In this document: in pieces, positions 55,750-64,000 of the stretch
How positions within the stretch are numbered: position 1 is the first letter of the stretch
How the letters are laid out: the number at the start of each line of letters is the position of its first letter
Notes under the pieces: model-generated
Told to the model about the DNA's origin: nothing
The model's database searches: none
What the model saw: the letters and a program-made list of their open reading frames with translations, nothing else
Translations under genes and position numbers: made by a program
Source: Sedimentisphaerales bacterium
Lineage (GTDB): Bacteria; Planctomycetota; Phycisphaerae; Sedimentisphaerales; SG8-4
Assembly (NCBI GenBank): GCA_016928975.1
Contig: JAFGJR010000050.1
Span: 1-64,000, forward strand
Length of the DNA stretch: 64,000 bases
Reading direction: 5' to 3'

Positions 55750-56862
55750 ATGGTCACTCGCAAGACACAAAGAATCATGGCGGTCATGCTGACAGCCCTA
55801 TTGCTGGCTGCGACATCCGCCATCGCCAATCTCGGGGGGGTTCTGGATCAGACCATCAACAAAGTCGCACAGGAGGCGGCCGGGAAGCTCAACGAGACGG
55901 ACTTCCAGGATATCACCAATATTGCCATCCTGCCATTGTGGGGCGACTGTAACCCGCAGACGAAAGCGTACATCGGCAGCATGATTCAGAGCCAGATCAT
56001 CGGCGGTCGGTACAAGGTGATCGAGCGGGATGCGCAGACGTGGGACAGCCTGCTCGGCGAAATAGAATGGAACGTGCTCCGCGAGGATATCATGAACGCA
56101 GAGACCGTTCAGAAATTCGGCAAGGTCATCGGCTGTGACGCCATCGTCTTCGGCACGATCCGAGAGTGCGCGGAGTATCCCGATCGCCGGCTGGCGATCA
56201 CCCGGTTGACCCTCAAGATGAGCGTCGTCCAGACCGGGGAGGCCCGGTGGAGCAGCGGCGAGATTCGCAGCGCGCAAGGCCTTGGGGTCGAGCCGCCATT
56301 GCCTCCCGCGGACCCTGCTCTGCTTCGCGTCATTGCCCGGCTGGCCGATAGTGCTGTGGCGGGTATGAAAGGCGTGACGATCAATGCGGCTCGGATCGGA
56401 CTGTTTCCTCTGCTGGGACAGGCGCAAAGCGCCTACGTGACCGAGGTGCTGCAAGCGGAGTTGACAAAGGCTGGCTGGAATCCCTCGCCGATTTCCCGCG
56501 TGGAGTGGGAGGAGTACCTTGTGGCGAATTATCGCAGTGTCCCGACGGTCGAGGCGATGACGGATTTTGCCAATCGGCGGGGCTATGATGCGTTCCTGTA
56601 TGGAACCGTGAGCGAATGCCGGATTCTGGGACGAAAGTACAAAGCGATGGCGGCAGCGACGTTGAACCTGGTGAATGCCAAGACCGGTGAGGTGATCTGG
56701 AACCCCGGCGAGATCCGTGAGGAAGGCTGGCTGGATTTGCGGGACATTCTCGTTCTGGCCTCCGGCGATCCGCTGGTCTGGGTCCTGGGGGGCATCGTGG
56801 TGCTGCTGATTGCCTGGCGGGCCTTCGCGAAGCTGTTCCGGTCGGCCACGCGGCCAAGATAA
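55750..56862 (+). CDS. CsgG/LpoB-like envelope protein with C-terminal membrane anchor
   Basis: A 370-residue protein with signal peptide (cleavage after AIA near residue 26), two similar CsgG/TolB-N-like domains (about 45-195 with 'VIGCDAIVFGTI', and 215-320 with 'RGYDAFLYGTVSEC'), and a C-terminal transmembrane helix at 345-360 followed by basic residues. The duplicated domain suggests a dimeric or pseudosymmetric assembly. The ATG at 55750 is preceded by GGAGAAGACGAC. Similar domains appear in the membrane protein at 41496 on the opposite arm. Confidence 0.7.
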   Translation: MVTRKTQRIMAVMLTALLLAATSAIANLGGVLDQTINKVAQEAAGKLNETDFQDITNIAILPLWGDCNPQTKAYIGSMIQSQIIGGRYKVIERDAQTWDSLLGEIEWNVLREDIMNAETVQKFGKVIGCDAIVFGTIRECAEYPDRRLAITRLTLKMSVVQTGEARWSSGEIRSAQGLGVEPPLPPADPALLRVIARLADSAVAGMKGVTINAARIGLFPLLGQAQSAYVTEVLQAELTKAGWNPSPISRVEWEEYLVANYRSVPTVEAMTDFANRRGYDAFLYGTVSECRILGRKYKAMAAATLNLVNAKTGEVIWNPGEIREEGWLDLRDILVLASGDPLVWVLGGIVVLLIAWRAFAKLFRSATRPR

Positions 56863-56893
56863 GAACTCCGCCAGGAGAGAATGGAGCGGGAAT

Positions 56894-58735
56894 ATGGGTA
56901 TCTTTTCTGATCGCTGCATAAATGAGAGTTGTCACGGCCGCGTCCCCAAGACGGCCCGGTTCTGCCGGGTCTGCGGTGCGCCGGCCCCCGATGCCGACAC
57001 GAACTGCGGCCGCTGCGGCGTGGTGGTCTCGACCTCCAGCAGACACTGCTGGAATTGTGGAGTGGACCTTGCTGAGATGCGCAAGCCCAAGCTGTTTGCC
57101 AACCGGTGGGTCCGGGAGCCGGATGATTTCGCCGTCCGGCTCGACGAGTGGGACGTGAAGGGCTTCCTGACCAAGGGCTTGATCGTCGATCACGGGACGG
57201 CCGGCCTGGTCTTCCAGCAGGGCCGGTTCTGCGGTTCCATCGACGGAGGCAGCTACGACATGAACGGTTTCCTCCGCAAGCTCAACCACTTCAATCAGAC
57301 GACGCCCACGGCGGTGGTCCTGGTGGAGGCCGGCGATGTCGAGTTGCACATGGAGGGCATCCGGCTGCGAAGCCGCGAGCAACTGGAGGTGGATGCGATC
57401 TTCAAGGCGGTCGTTCGGCTGAAGGACCCGGAGCAGTTCTTCACGAACGCGTTCAAAGGGCGAAACCATCTGACGGTGGGCTACCTGGCGAATTCCCTCA
57501 TGGATGAGCTCCGCGGGGCGCTACAGACGTACGTTGGCGCACGGCCCGTCGCCGACCTGTACAGCAACACGAATCTTCGAAGGGACGTGGAGCAGCAGAT
57601 GCAGTCGGAGATGGAGCCGCTGTTGCAGCGGATCGGCCTGGAGATGGTGCTCCTGCGCTTCGTGGATTTCTTCTGCCCGCAATACGATCCCATCCGCCAG
57701 GAGGAGGCGCAACTGTACGTCGACACGCGCCACGCGGATGTCCAGATCGACCGGCTCAAGCTGACGCAGCGGATGCGCAAGAGCCTCACCACGGAAAAGA
57801 TGGATGCTCTGAAGACCGAGAAGGATCTGGAGGACTTCGTCCGTCAGACCGAGCACGAGTTGGGGATCAAGGACGTAATCCGTGCGGATGAGATGGACCG
57901 GCTCAAGCGGGAATTTGCTTTCACACGGGACAAGGCCGTGCTGCTGCAGGAGATCGAGATCGCCGGGATTCGCGATGAGCACGAGCGAAACCGGATCCGG
58001 GCTAACCTGATTGCAAAGATCGAGAATGAGACTCTGGAGCACCGGGCCGGGCTCGAAAAGAAGCTGGCGGAGGCCAGGAACGAGGCCGAAACCCGGAGAA
58101 TCCGGCTCGAAGTGGATCGTCTCGAGAGCGAGCAGGACTTCTGGGAGGCCGAAAAGGCGGTCGAGCTGCGCAAAAAGTCGCAATTGGTCGAGCTGGAAGT
58201 CCAGGAGAAACGACGGCAGATTGAAGCCAAGACGCTGGAAGATCGCACGAAGGCTTCTGCGCAGGCGTTGCTGAGCATCCTGGACGGCCCGGCGGCGGAT
58301 CGGATCCTGCAACTGGAGCAGTTCCGGATAAAGGAGAAGCTGGCGCCGGACCAGCTCGTGGCCATGGCGGCCGCGGACGACCCCCATATGGCGCATGCCC
58401 TCGCCGAGAAATACAAAGCCGAGGCGGCGATGAGCGACGAGCGGTTCAAACAGCTCCAGGAGTTCATGGCGAAACAGGAGGCCGTGTCACGCGAATCGGC
58501 TGACCGGCTCGAACGCGTGATGAACGTCTCGTTGGAGCAGATGGGCATGACCGCCACCACGCGGGCGCAGGCTCCCTTCTCCAGCCAGACGGTGGTGGCT
58601 CCCGGCGCGGCGGGCGGTCCTCCGATCGTTGTCAATCCCCGCGGCGGCGCCGAGCCGAAGCCTTGCCCGAAATGCCGCCAGATCATTCCAGCAGACAGCC
58701 GGTTCTGCCCGCACTGTCGTGAGAAGCTGTTCTGA
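56894..58735 (+). CDS. SPFH/flotillin-like protein with N- and C-terminal zinc ribbons
   Basis: A 613-residue protein. Two zinc ribbons open the sequence (about 8-65: CINESC with FCRVCG, then NCGRCG with HCWNCG). An SPFH/band-7 domain follows (about 95-290: 'LIVDHGTAGLVFQQGRF', 'AVVRLKDPEQFFTNAF', ending in FVDFFCPQYDP). A coiled coil runs from 290 to about 520, and a third zinc ribbon closes the protein (CPKCRQII with FCPHC). Bacterial SPFH proteins organise membranes; in Bacillus the zinc-ribbon/SPFH proteins YdjG-YdjI work with PspA, an ESCRT-III relative. It lies between the CsgG-like and FHA genes. Confidence 0.85.
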   Translation: MGIFSDRCINESCHGRVPKTARFCRVCGAPAPDADTNCGRCGVVVSTSSRHCWNCGVDLAEMRKPKLFANRWVREPDDFAVRLDEWDVKGFLTKGLIVDHGTAGLVFQQGRFCGSIDGGSYDMNGFLRKLNHFNQTTPTAVVLVEAGDVELHMEGIRLRSREQLEVDAIFKAVVRLKDPEQFFTNAFKGRNHLTVGYLANSLMDELRGALQTYVGARPVADLYSNTNLRRDVEQQMQSEMEPLLQRIGLEMVLLRFVDFFCPQYDPIRQEEAQLYVDTRHADVQIDRLKLTQRMRKSLTTEKMDALKTEKDLEDFVRQTEHELGIKDVIRADEMDRLKREFAFTRDKAVLLQEIEIAGIRDEHERNRIRANLIAKIENETLEHRAGLEKKLAEARNEAETRRIRLEVDRLESEQDFWEAEKAVELRKKSQLVELEVQEKRRQIEAKTLEDRTKASAQALLSILDGPAADRILQLEQFRIKEKLAPDQLVAMAAADDPHMAHALAEKYKAEAAMSDERFKQLQEFMAKQEAVSRESADRLERVMNVSLEQMGMTATTRAQAPFSSQTVVAPGAAGGPPIVVNPRGGAEPKPCPKCRQIIPADSRFCPHCREKLF

Positions 58736-58874
58736 TGGACAAGGACGGCGTGTGCTTGCCCGGTCCTTGACCCGCGCGGGCGCAGTGAATGTAACAGGTT
58801 TGTTTCCTGATGTAGACTTGGGCGCTGGCCGGGACAGCCTCGCCCGAGTGCTGGTGTTGGCAGGGTAGTGTGCA

Positions 58875-60500
58875 ATGACTGAGAACAGTTGTCCACAATG
58901 CGGGGCGATTCTGACGGGGGACCGGGCGCGGTTCTGCCATCAGTGCGGGAGCGATCTCCTGGAGGCGCAGGGCACGAAACGTGAGGAGACACCAAGCGAG
59001 ACGCAAAATCTTGCGTCTCTACGGGGGCGGGAGGTCGCAGTCGAGTCTGAACAGGACACGACAACGGGCGCATCCAGCGTGGGGGAGCAGGAGAGGGAGT
59101 CCACCAGACTGCGCGAGAAGAATACCTCTCGGGGGCTTACTCTTTCCATCAATGCCAACCAGTTCTACATGCAGGGGTTCCGTGCGGTGCTCGATATCAA
59201 GGTCGACAACGTGAGCGACGTTCCCTTTGAGTCGATCGAGGTGGAGGCGTCGGGCGATCTGCTGGGGCGAGTGGAGCGGTGGGCCTGCTCGCTCGGGGCG
59301 TGCGAGGGGCTGCGCAAGCGATTCGGGCTGAAGCTGGAGGACGCGGGTATCGAGATGATCGAGTTTCGAGTCGTCGCCCGCCAGGGGGATTCGGTCTATT
59401 CCTACTGGGCCGAGACGGACCTGCCGGTTTTCGAGAAGACCGACCGGCTGAGCGACATCAAGATCCAGGCCGACCGGTTCATCAACGTCGGCGGGGGGGC
59501 CGGCGGGTCCAAGGACATGGCCCACGCCGTCAATGTCAATATCGAGAACCTCATCAAGCAGGACAGGATTCAGAACGCCAACGACCTGATGCGCGAGTAT
59601 CGCCGGTTCCCGCCGGACTTCGAGGTTCTGCACCTCGTGTACGATCCCAAGGGCAGCGGCGAGCGCGCCGGGGTGAGCGGCGTAACACCCAAGGGGGGCA
59701 AGAAGATCATCGATTCCCGCAGAGGGTCGCCGGTGGAGATCGCCAGCTTGCGAATCAAGACGGATAGCAGGCCCTTCCACGTTCTGCTGGTCGCCAAGGC
59801 CCACGTTGGGCTGGGAAAGCACCGGGGCAATGATATCGTAACGCGGATCTGCCCGCGCTCGCCGGAGCATGACCATCTGTCGAACCAGATGAGCCGGGAC
59901 CACTGCCGGCTCGAATTGACGCCAAAGGGGGTGCTGGTCCAGGACAGACAGTCGGTGAACGGCACATTCCTGGACGGGCGACAAGTCAACGAGCACGGTT
60001 GCCCGATAGAGGGCCGCGACAGGGAGCTTGATCTTGCCGGCGTGTTCAAGCTGGGTATCCGACGGCTCGGCCAGCGGGCCGGAACGGATGAGGCAGCCTA
60101 TCGTGGCCTGCTGGACGCCGGCCCCGGTCAGCTTTGGGACACGGCCAGCCAGGCGGGGATCGAGTCGATTGTCCTGACTCGGCTGGGCAATCTTGGTCCG
60201 GACGACGAGAATGGTCGTGAATGTTACTGCCTTGTCTACCGTCTGGCGACGATCGGCTCAGACAAGGACTGCGTGTTGTGCCTGACGGAGAGCGGTCTGG
60301 AGCCGGTCCACGCCGCCGTCGTCTACCTGCGAGATCGGTTCTACCTGGAGAACCTCTCAGAGCCGTCCACTGTCACTGTGAACGACAGGATGCTCCTGCA
60401 ACACGAGCTGATGCCCTTGAGCTTCGGGGATCGCATTCGCATCGCCCGGCTCGAGATGGAGTTTGCGCAGCGCAGCCAGTTGTTGCTTGGGTCCTCGTGA
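58875..60500 (+). CDS. Zinc-ribbon protein with two FHA domains
   Basis: A 541-residue protein: N-terminal zinc ribbon (CPQCGAIL with FCHQCG), low-complexity linker, middle beta domain of unknown type (about 90-240), then two FHA-like domains. The first (about 310-400) has GLGKHRGND, SRDHCR and SVNGTFLDG, the full set of phosphothreonine-binding residues. The second (about 455-530: ATIGSDKDC, then VHAAVV) lacks some. FHA domains read phosphothreonine and recruit signalling partners. It is the last gene of the rightward arm, 140 bases after the SPFH gene. Kinase partner unknown in this window. Confidence 0.85.
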   Translation: MTENSCPQCGAILTGDRARFCHQCGSDLLEAQGTKREETPSETQNLASLRGREVAVESEQDTTTGASSVGEQERESTRLREKNTSRGLTLSINANQFYMQGFRAVLDIKVDNVSDVPFESIEVEASGDLLGRVERWACSLGACEGLRKRFGLKLEDAGIEMIEFRVVARQGDSVYSYWAETDLPVFEKTDRLSDIKIQADRFINVGGGAGGSKDMAHAVNVNIENLIKQDRIQNANDLMREYRRFPPDFEVLHLVYDPKGSGERAGVSGVTPKGGKKIIDSRRGSPVEIASLRIKTDSRPFHVLLVAKAHVGLGKHRGNDIVTRICPRSPEHDHLSNQMSRDHCRLELTPKGVLVQDRQSVNGTFLDGRQVNEHGCPIEGRDRELDLAGVFKLGIRRLGQRAGTDEAAYRGLLDAGPGQLWDTASQAGIESIVLTRLGNLGPDDENGRECYCLVYRLATIGSDKDCVLCLTESGLEPVHAAVVYLRDRFYLENLSEPSTVTVNDRMLLQHELMPLSFGDRIRIARLEMEFAQRSQLLLGSS

Positions 60501-60762
60501 CAACATCGAAGGCCGACTCGCTTCACGCTCACCTGCTCGCCGGCGCGCCGCGTCACCAGCCCAGGCAGACGCGATTCCCGAGCGCGCCCGTCGGCGACCT
60601 CTTCCCGTGACGGGGCCACAGATTTTATTTCTCACCTCGGTAGTGGATCATCAGCTTTCTCGGTAGAATGGACGCTCGTTATGTCTTGGGTGTCCTTATG
60701 AGGACTGGAGAACACATAATCACAGTTGGCCCTGGGGCCGACGCAGATTCGAGGGGAGACCA

Positions 60763-62289
60763 ATGAGCTTCGACCAGAGCCGCCGCAAATTCCTGGGAAC
60801 CGCCGCCGCTGTGGCGGGCTTCACAATTGTTCCGAGGCACGTGTTGGGAGGGGCCGGCACGGTCGCTCCCAGCGGCAAGATCACCCTGGCGTTGATCGGC
60901 GCGGGCACGCAGGGCCTGCGGGAGTTGTCCTCCCTGCTGCCGATCCCCGAGATCCAGGTGGTCTCCGTCTGCGATCCGAGCAAGTATGCCGTTGAGTATC
61001 GGGACTGGTCGGCCCGGGGACTGTTGAACGACCTTCGCAGGCTGGTGGGAACATCAGACTGGGGTGCGGGCACTGAAGGGACGATCCCGGGAGGCCGCGA
61101 TGTCGGCAAGAGCGCGATCGAAGCCTACTACGCAAACCAGCGGCCCGGCGGCGCCTACAGAGGCTGCTCTGCCTACGCGGATTTTCGCGAGCTGCTCGAC
61201 AAGGAGAAAGACCTGGATGCGGTCAAGGTGATGACGCCGGACCATCTTCACGGGCTCATTTGTATTGCCGCCATGAAGAAGGGCAAGCACGTGATGACGC
61301 ACAAACCCATCGCAAACCGGCTGAAGGAGGCCAAACGGGTGATCGACACGGCTCGCCAGCGCGGCGTCGCGACGTATTTCCTGCCGTGGGGCGCCAACGG
61401 GTCGATGGACCAGGTGATGGCCTGGATCAAGGACGGTGCCATCGGCACGCTGCGGGAGGTCCACAACTGGACCAACCGCCCTGTGTGGCCGCAGTATGCG
61501 ACGATCCCGACCGACACGCCGCCTGTGCCGAAGGGCTTTGACTGGGACCTGTGGCTGGGGCCCGAGCAAGAGCGGCCGTATCATCCGAGTTACACGCACA
61601 TGGTGTTCCGCGGATGGTACGACTTCGGAGGCGGAACCATGGCGGACATGGGACACTACAGTCTGTGGACCGTCTTCAACGCGCTGGAATTGCAGGGCCC
61701 CACAGTGATCGAGCCGATGCTTAGTCACGATTGCGTATTCAAGGGCGATGTCTCCACGACGGTGAAGAATGACTTTTCGTTTCCGACGGCCAGCGTGGTT
61801 CGTATGAGGTACCCGGCGCGCGGGGAGCGGCCACCGGTGGACCTGATCTGGTACGACGGCGGTATACGACCGCCTACCCCGCCGGAGATGGAAGAGGACG
61901 CCAAGGAATTTGCGGCCGAGGCCATGATGTTCGTCGGGGACAAGGGCAAGATCCTCGCGGGCTTTCACGTCGAGAATCCGCGCCTGATTCCCGAAAAGAG
62001 GATGCAGGGGTACAAACCTCCGGAAGCGCCCGGCCGCCAGCGCGAGCGCGGACAGGTTCCGTCGGGCTTGCGCCAGTGGGTGGCGGCCTGCAAGGGCGGG
62101 GAGCAATCGCCCGGCAGCTTCCTGAACGCCTGGCCGATCTCCGAGGCGGTCAATCTGTGGGCGGTCGCGTTGCGGACCGGCCGCAGGTTGCAGTATGACG
62201 CCGAGAAGATGGCCGTCACAAACGTGCCCGAGGCAAACAAGTACCTGTCACGTGAATATCGCAAGGGTTGGGAGCCAGAATCCGTGTGA
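60763..62289 (+). CDS. Tat-exported Gfo/Idh/MocA family oxidoreductase
   Basis: A 508-residue protein with a twin-arginine signal (SRRKFLG, residues 6-12) and a Rossmann dinucleotide-binding fold ('ITLALIGAGTQG') followed by the family motif 'KHVMTHKPIA' (usual EKP is here HKP). The C-terminal domain is a beta-sheet of the family. Substrates are usually sugars, inositols or related polyols. Such Tat-dependent copies are greatly expanded in planctomycetes. ATG at 60763. The gene is followed by another of the family. Confidence 0.9.
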   Translation: MSFDQSRRKFLGTAAAVAGFTIVPRHVLGGAGTVAPSGKITLALIGAGTQGLRELSSLLPIPEIQVVSVCDPSKYAVEYRDWSARGLLNDLRRLVGTSDWGAGTEGTIPGGRDVGKSAIEAYYANQRPGGAYRGCSAYADFRELLDKEKDLDAVKVMTPDHLHGLICIAAMKKGKHVMTHKPIANRLKEAKRVIDTARQRGVATYFLPWGANGSMDQVMAWIKDGAIGTLREVHNWTNRPVWPQYATIPTDTPPVPKGFDWDLWLGPEQERPYHPSYTHMVFRGWYDFGGGTMADMGHYSLWTVFNALELQGPTVIEPMLSHDCVFKGDVSTTVKNDFSFPTASVVRMRYPARGERPPVDLIWYDGGIRPPTPPEMEEDAKEFAAEAMMFVGDKGKILAGFHVENPRLIPEKRMQGYKPPEAPGRQRERGQVPSGLRQWVAACKGGEQSPGSFLNAWPISEAVNLWAVALRTGRRLQYDAEKMAVTNVPEANKYLSREYRKGWEPESV

Positions 62290-62374
62290 AGATGATATCG
62301 AGATGGACCTGGATGCGCAAGGCGAGCTATCCGTGCCTGCACGCATTGAAAGTGTAGCTGTTGGAGGATCAAGC

Positions 62375-63667
62375 ATGTGCAAACGAAAGTTTTCTCTCAG
62401 TCGGCGACGGTTCTTGAGAACCGCGGTACAAGCCGGTGCTTTGATGGCGATGCCCCAAGTGATTCCAGGCAGCGCGTTAGGCAAGAACGGCGCGGTCGCG
62501 CCGAGCGAGCGGATCGTGCTGGGCGGCATCGGCATCGGCAATCGCGGCGGGTACGACCTGGGCTGTTTCCTGCATGAGCCGGACGTGCAGTTTGTGGCGG
62601 TCTGTGACGTGAAGGCTGTGCGTCGCAAGGCCGTGAAGGAGATGGTCGATACCAGGTACGGCAACCGCGACTGTGCCACGTACATCGACCTGCGCGAGCT
62701 GCTCGCTCGCCGTGACATCGATGCCGTGCTGATCGCGACAGGTCCGAACTGGCATGGGACTGCCTCTATGCTGGCGGCCCAGGCCGGAAAGGATGTGTAC
62801 TGCGAGAAGCCTTGCACGAGGACCATTGCGCAGAGCCTGGCACTGGCCGCGACGTTCCGGCGGACCGGCCGGGTCTTCCAGGCTGGCACGCAACGCCGCA
62901 GCCTGCCCAATTTCGCGTTCGCCATCGAGCTGGCCCGTACCGGCAGGCTCGGCAAGCTCCACACCCTCTACGCGCACCCGATGGGACTGAGAACCGTCAG
63001 CAGCGGTTGGCTCCCGGCGGAGCCGGAACCGCCCGGGGACGAGGTGGACTGGGACATGTATCTCGGCCCGGCGGCCTGGAGGCCCTTCAATCGCAAGCTC
63101 CTCGACGGCTTCAACTTCGAGAAAGGCGGCGGTATGGTCGGCGGCTTTGGCGGCGGTGGGTGCCTGGAATGGGGGTCTCATTGCGTAGACTTGTGCCAGT
63201 GGGCCAATGACGCCGATGGAACGGCCCCCGTGGAGTATGAGCCGAAGGATGACCGGCTGCACGCTCGCTATGCCAACGGCGTCAAGCTGGTCCTGCGCAA
63301 CGACGGCTGGCTGCCACTGGGCTCGTGCCCGGTGCGATTCGAGGGCGATGCCGGCTGGGTGGAGACGGGCGATGACGCGGAGATCGCGTCGAGCTCGCCG
63401 GCGTTGCTCACCGGAAGGGGAGCCAAGATCCCCGGCTACCCGGCGGACTTCCACATCCGTAACTTCCTGGACTGCGTGAAGACCCGTGCTCAGCCACGCG
63501 CGAATGCCGATGTGGCATGTCACTCGCACATCGCCTGCCACGCCGCCAATGTCGCGCTGTTCCTCGGTCGAAAGCTCAGCTATGACCCCGTGAAGAACGA
63601 GTTCATCGGCGACGAGGAAGCCAACCGGCTTCGCTCCGAGGCTTTGCGTGAACCATGGCGGCTGTGA
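62375..63667 (+). CDS. Tat-exported Gfo/Idh/MocA family oxidoreductase (second)
   Basis: A 430-residue protein with a Tat signal (SRRRFLRT) and a Rossmann fold in 'IVLGGIGIGNRGGYD', with the canonical 'VYCEKPCTR' (EKP) motif. It is shorter than the preceding gene (508) and different in sequence. The ATG at 62375 has GGAGG upstream. A further in-frame start at 62195 lies inside the previous gene. Likely the same sugar-related pathway and operon as the preceding gene. Confidence 0.9.
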   Translation: MCKRKFSLSRRRFLRTAVQAGALMAMPQVIPGSALGKNGAVAPSERIVLGGIGIGNRGGYDLGCFLHEPDVQFVAVCDVKAVRRKAVKEMVDTRYGNRDCATYIDLRELLARRDIDAVLIATGPNWHGTASMLAAQAGKDVYCEKPCTRTIAQSLALAATFRRTGRVFQAGTQRRSLPNFAFAIELARTGRLGKLHTLYAHPMGLRTVSSGWLPAEPEPPGDEVDWDMYLGPAAWRPFNRKLLDGFNFEKGGGMVGGFGGGGCLEWGSHCVDLCQWANDADGTAPVEYEPKDDRLHARYANGVKLVLRNDGWLPLGSCPVRFEGDAGWVETGDDAEIASSSPALLTGRGAKIPGYPADFHIRNFLDCVKTRAQPRANADVACHSHIACHAANVALFLGRKLSYDPVKNEFIGDEEANRLRSEALREPWRL

Positions 63668-63710
63668 CATTCGACGTTTCAAGTAGACCCATCTGGTGAT
63701 GAGGACGATT

Positions 63711-64000
63711 ATGGTACTTCGGAATCGGTATTTGGCATGGTGTGTGCTTGTGGCGGTGGCGGCTCTTGCGGTGGCCGGCAACGGCCAGAGTTCGCGAGAG
63801 GAGAGAGAGCGCCAATTGATCGGCGTGCTTCGGTCGGATTCGCCGCCCCAGGAGAAAGCGATCACCTGTAAACAGTTGGCCGTCTACGGTACGGATGAAG
63901 CCGTGCCGGCGCTGGCTCCGTTGCTCTCCGACGAGAGGCTCGCGTCGTGGGCGCGGATCGCTCTGGAGGTGATTCCCGGCCCGGCGGCGGACCGTGCTCT
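63711..64000 (+). CDS. HEAT-repeat secreted protein, partial (continues beyond right edge)
   Basis: The frame from ATG 63711 is open to the window edge (96 codons). Residues 8-23 are a hydrophobic signal peptide. The rest starts like a HEAT or PBS-lyase repeat protein ('GTDEAVPALAPLLSDERLAS'). Planctomycetes often encode such a protein next to Gfo/Idh/MocA genes. Domain order past the edge is unknown. Confidence 0.8.
   Translation, partial: MVLRNRYLAWCVLVAVAALAVAGNGQSSREERERQLIGVLRSDSPPQEKAITCKQLAVYGTDEAVPALAPLLSDERLASWARIALEVIPGPAADRA

Overview
The window looks like a GC-rich chromosome segment from a Gram-negative-type bacterium, most likely a planctomycete or another PVC lineage. This rests on gene content, not a marker gene: two Tat-exported Gfo/Idh/MocA oxidoreductases followed by a HEAT-repeat protein, a TolB-like lipoprotein with a haem motif, metacaspase-like proteases, FGE/PEGA and FHA/zinc-ribbon proteins, and outer-membrane machinery (LolA, BamE-like, PagL-like, beta-barrels). 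No insertion sequence, tRNA, rRNA or CRISPR array was recognised.

Layout. 1-3.4 kb: partial TolB-like lipoprotein with a CxxCH motif, a stand-alone LuxR-type helix-turn-helix protein and a low-complexity secreted protein. 4.7-10.5 kb: an H-NOX haem sensor overlapping a large hybrid histidine kinase, then REC-HPT and REC-PAS proteins, probably one nitric-oxide-responsive phosphorelay. 10.6-37.3 kb: a 27-kb aryl-polyene/flexirubin-like biosynthetic cluster in two divergent arms. It has four complete ketosynthases, two ketosynthase-like proteins without the active cysteine (chain-length-factor type), two acyl carrier proteins, a ketoreductase, hot-dog dehydratases, a thioesterase, a tyrosine/histidine ammonia-lyase-type enzyme, an AMP ligase, acyltransferases, an MMPL exporter, LolA, a DUF3261-like lipoprotein and a PagL-like deacylase. 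Unusually it also has a CrtI-like flavoprotein and three tandem B12-type radical SAM proteins. 37.4-41.1 kb: outer-membrane beta-barrels, including a tandem duplication that carries its terminator hairpin along.

41.5-60.5 kb is the most unusual region. Two divergent arms (leftward 51.0 to 41.5 kb, rightward 51.6 to 60.5 kb) encode a MIT-domain AAA ATPase resembling Vps4, directly downstream of and overlapping a Snf7/ESCRT-III-like coiled-coil protein. A second ESCRT-III-like protein lies nearby, and both carry the same RLKKL motif at the extreme C-terminus, like the MIM1 motif that binds MIT domains. With them are two SPFH-like coiled-coil proteins (one with zinc ribbons), two caspase-fold proteases (one fused to PEGA and FGE domains), CsgG/LpoB-like envelope proteins, a zinc-ribbon double-FHA protein and possible regulators. 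I read this as a candidate bacterial ESCRT-like membrane-remodelling system tied to stress sensing or regulated cell death. This is inference from sequence motifs and gene order.

60.7-64 kb: two Tat-secreted Gfo/Idh/MocA oxidoreductases and the start of a HEAT-repeat protein that runs off the right edge.
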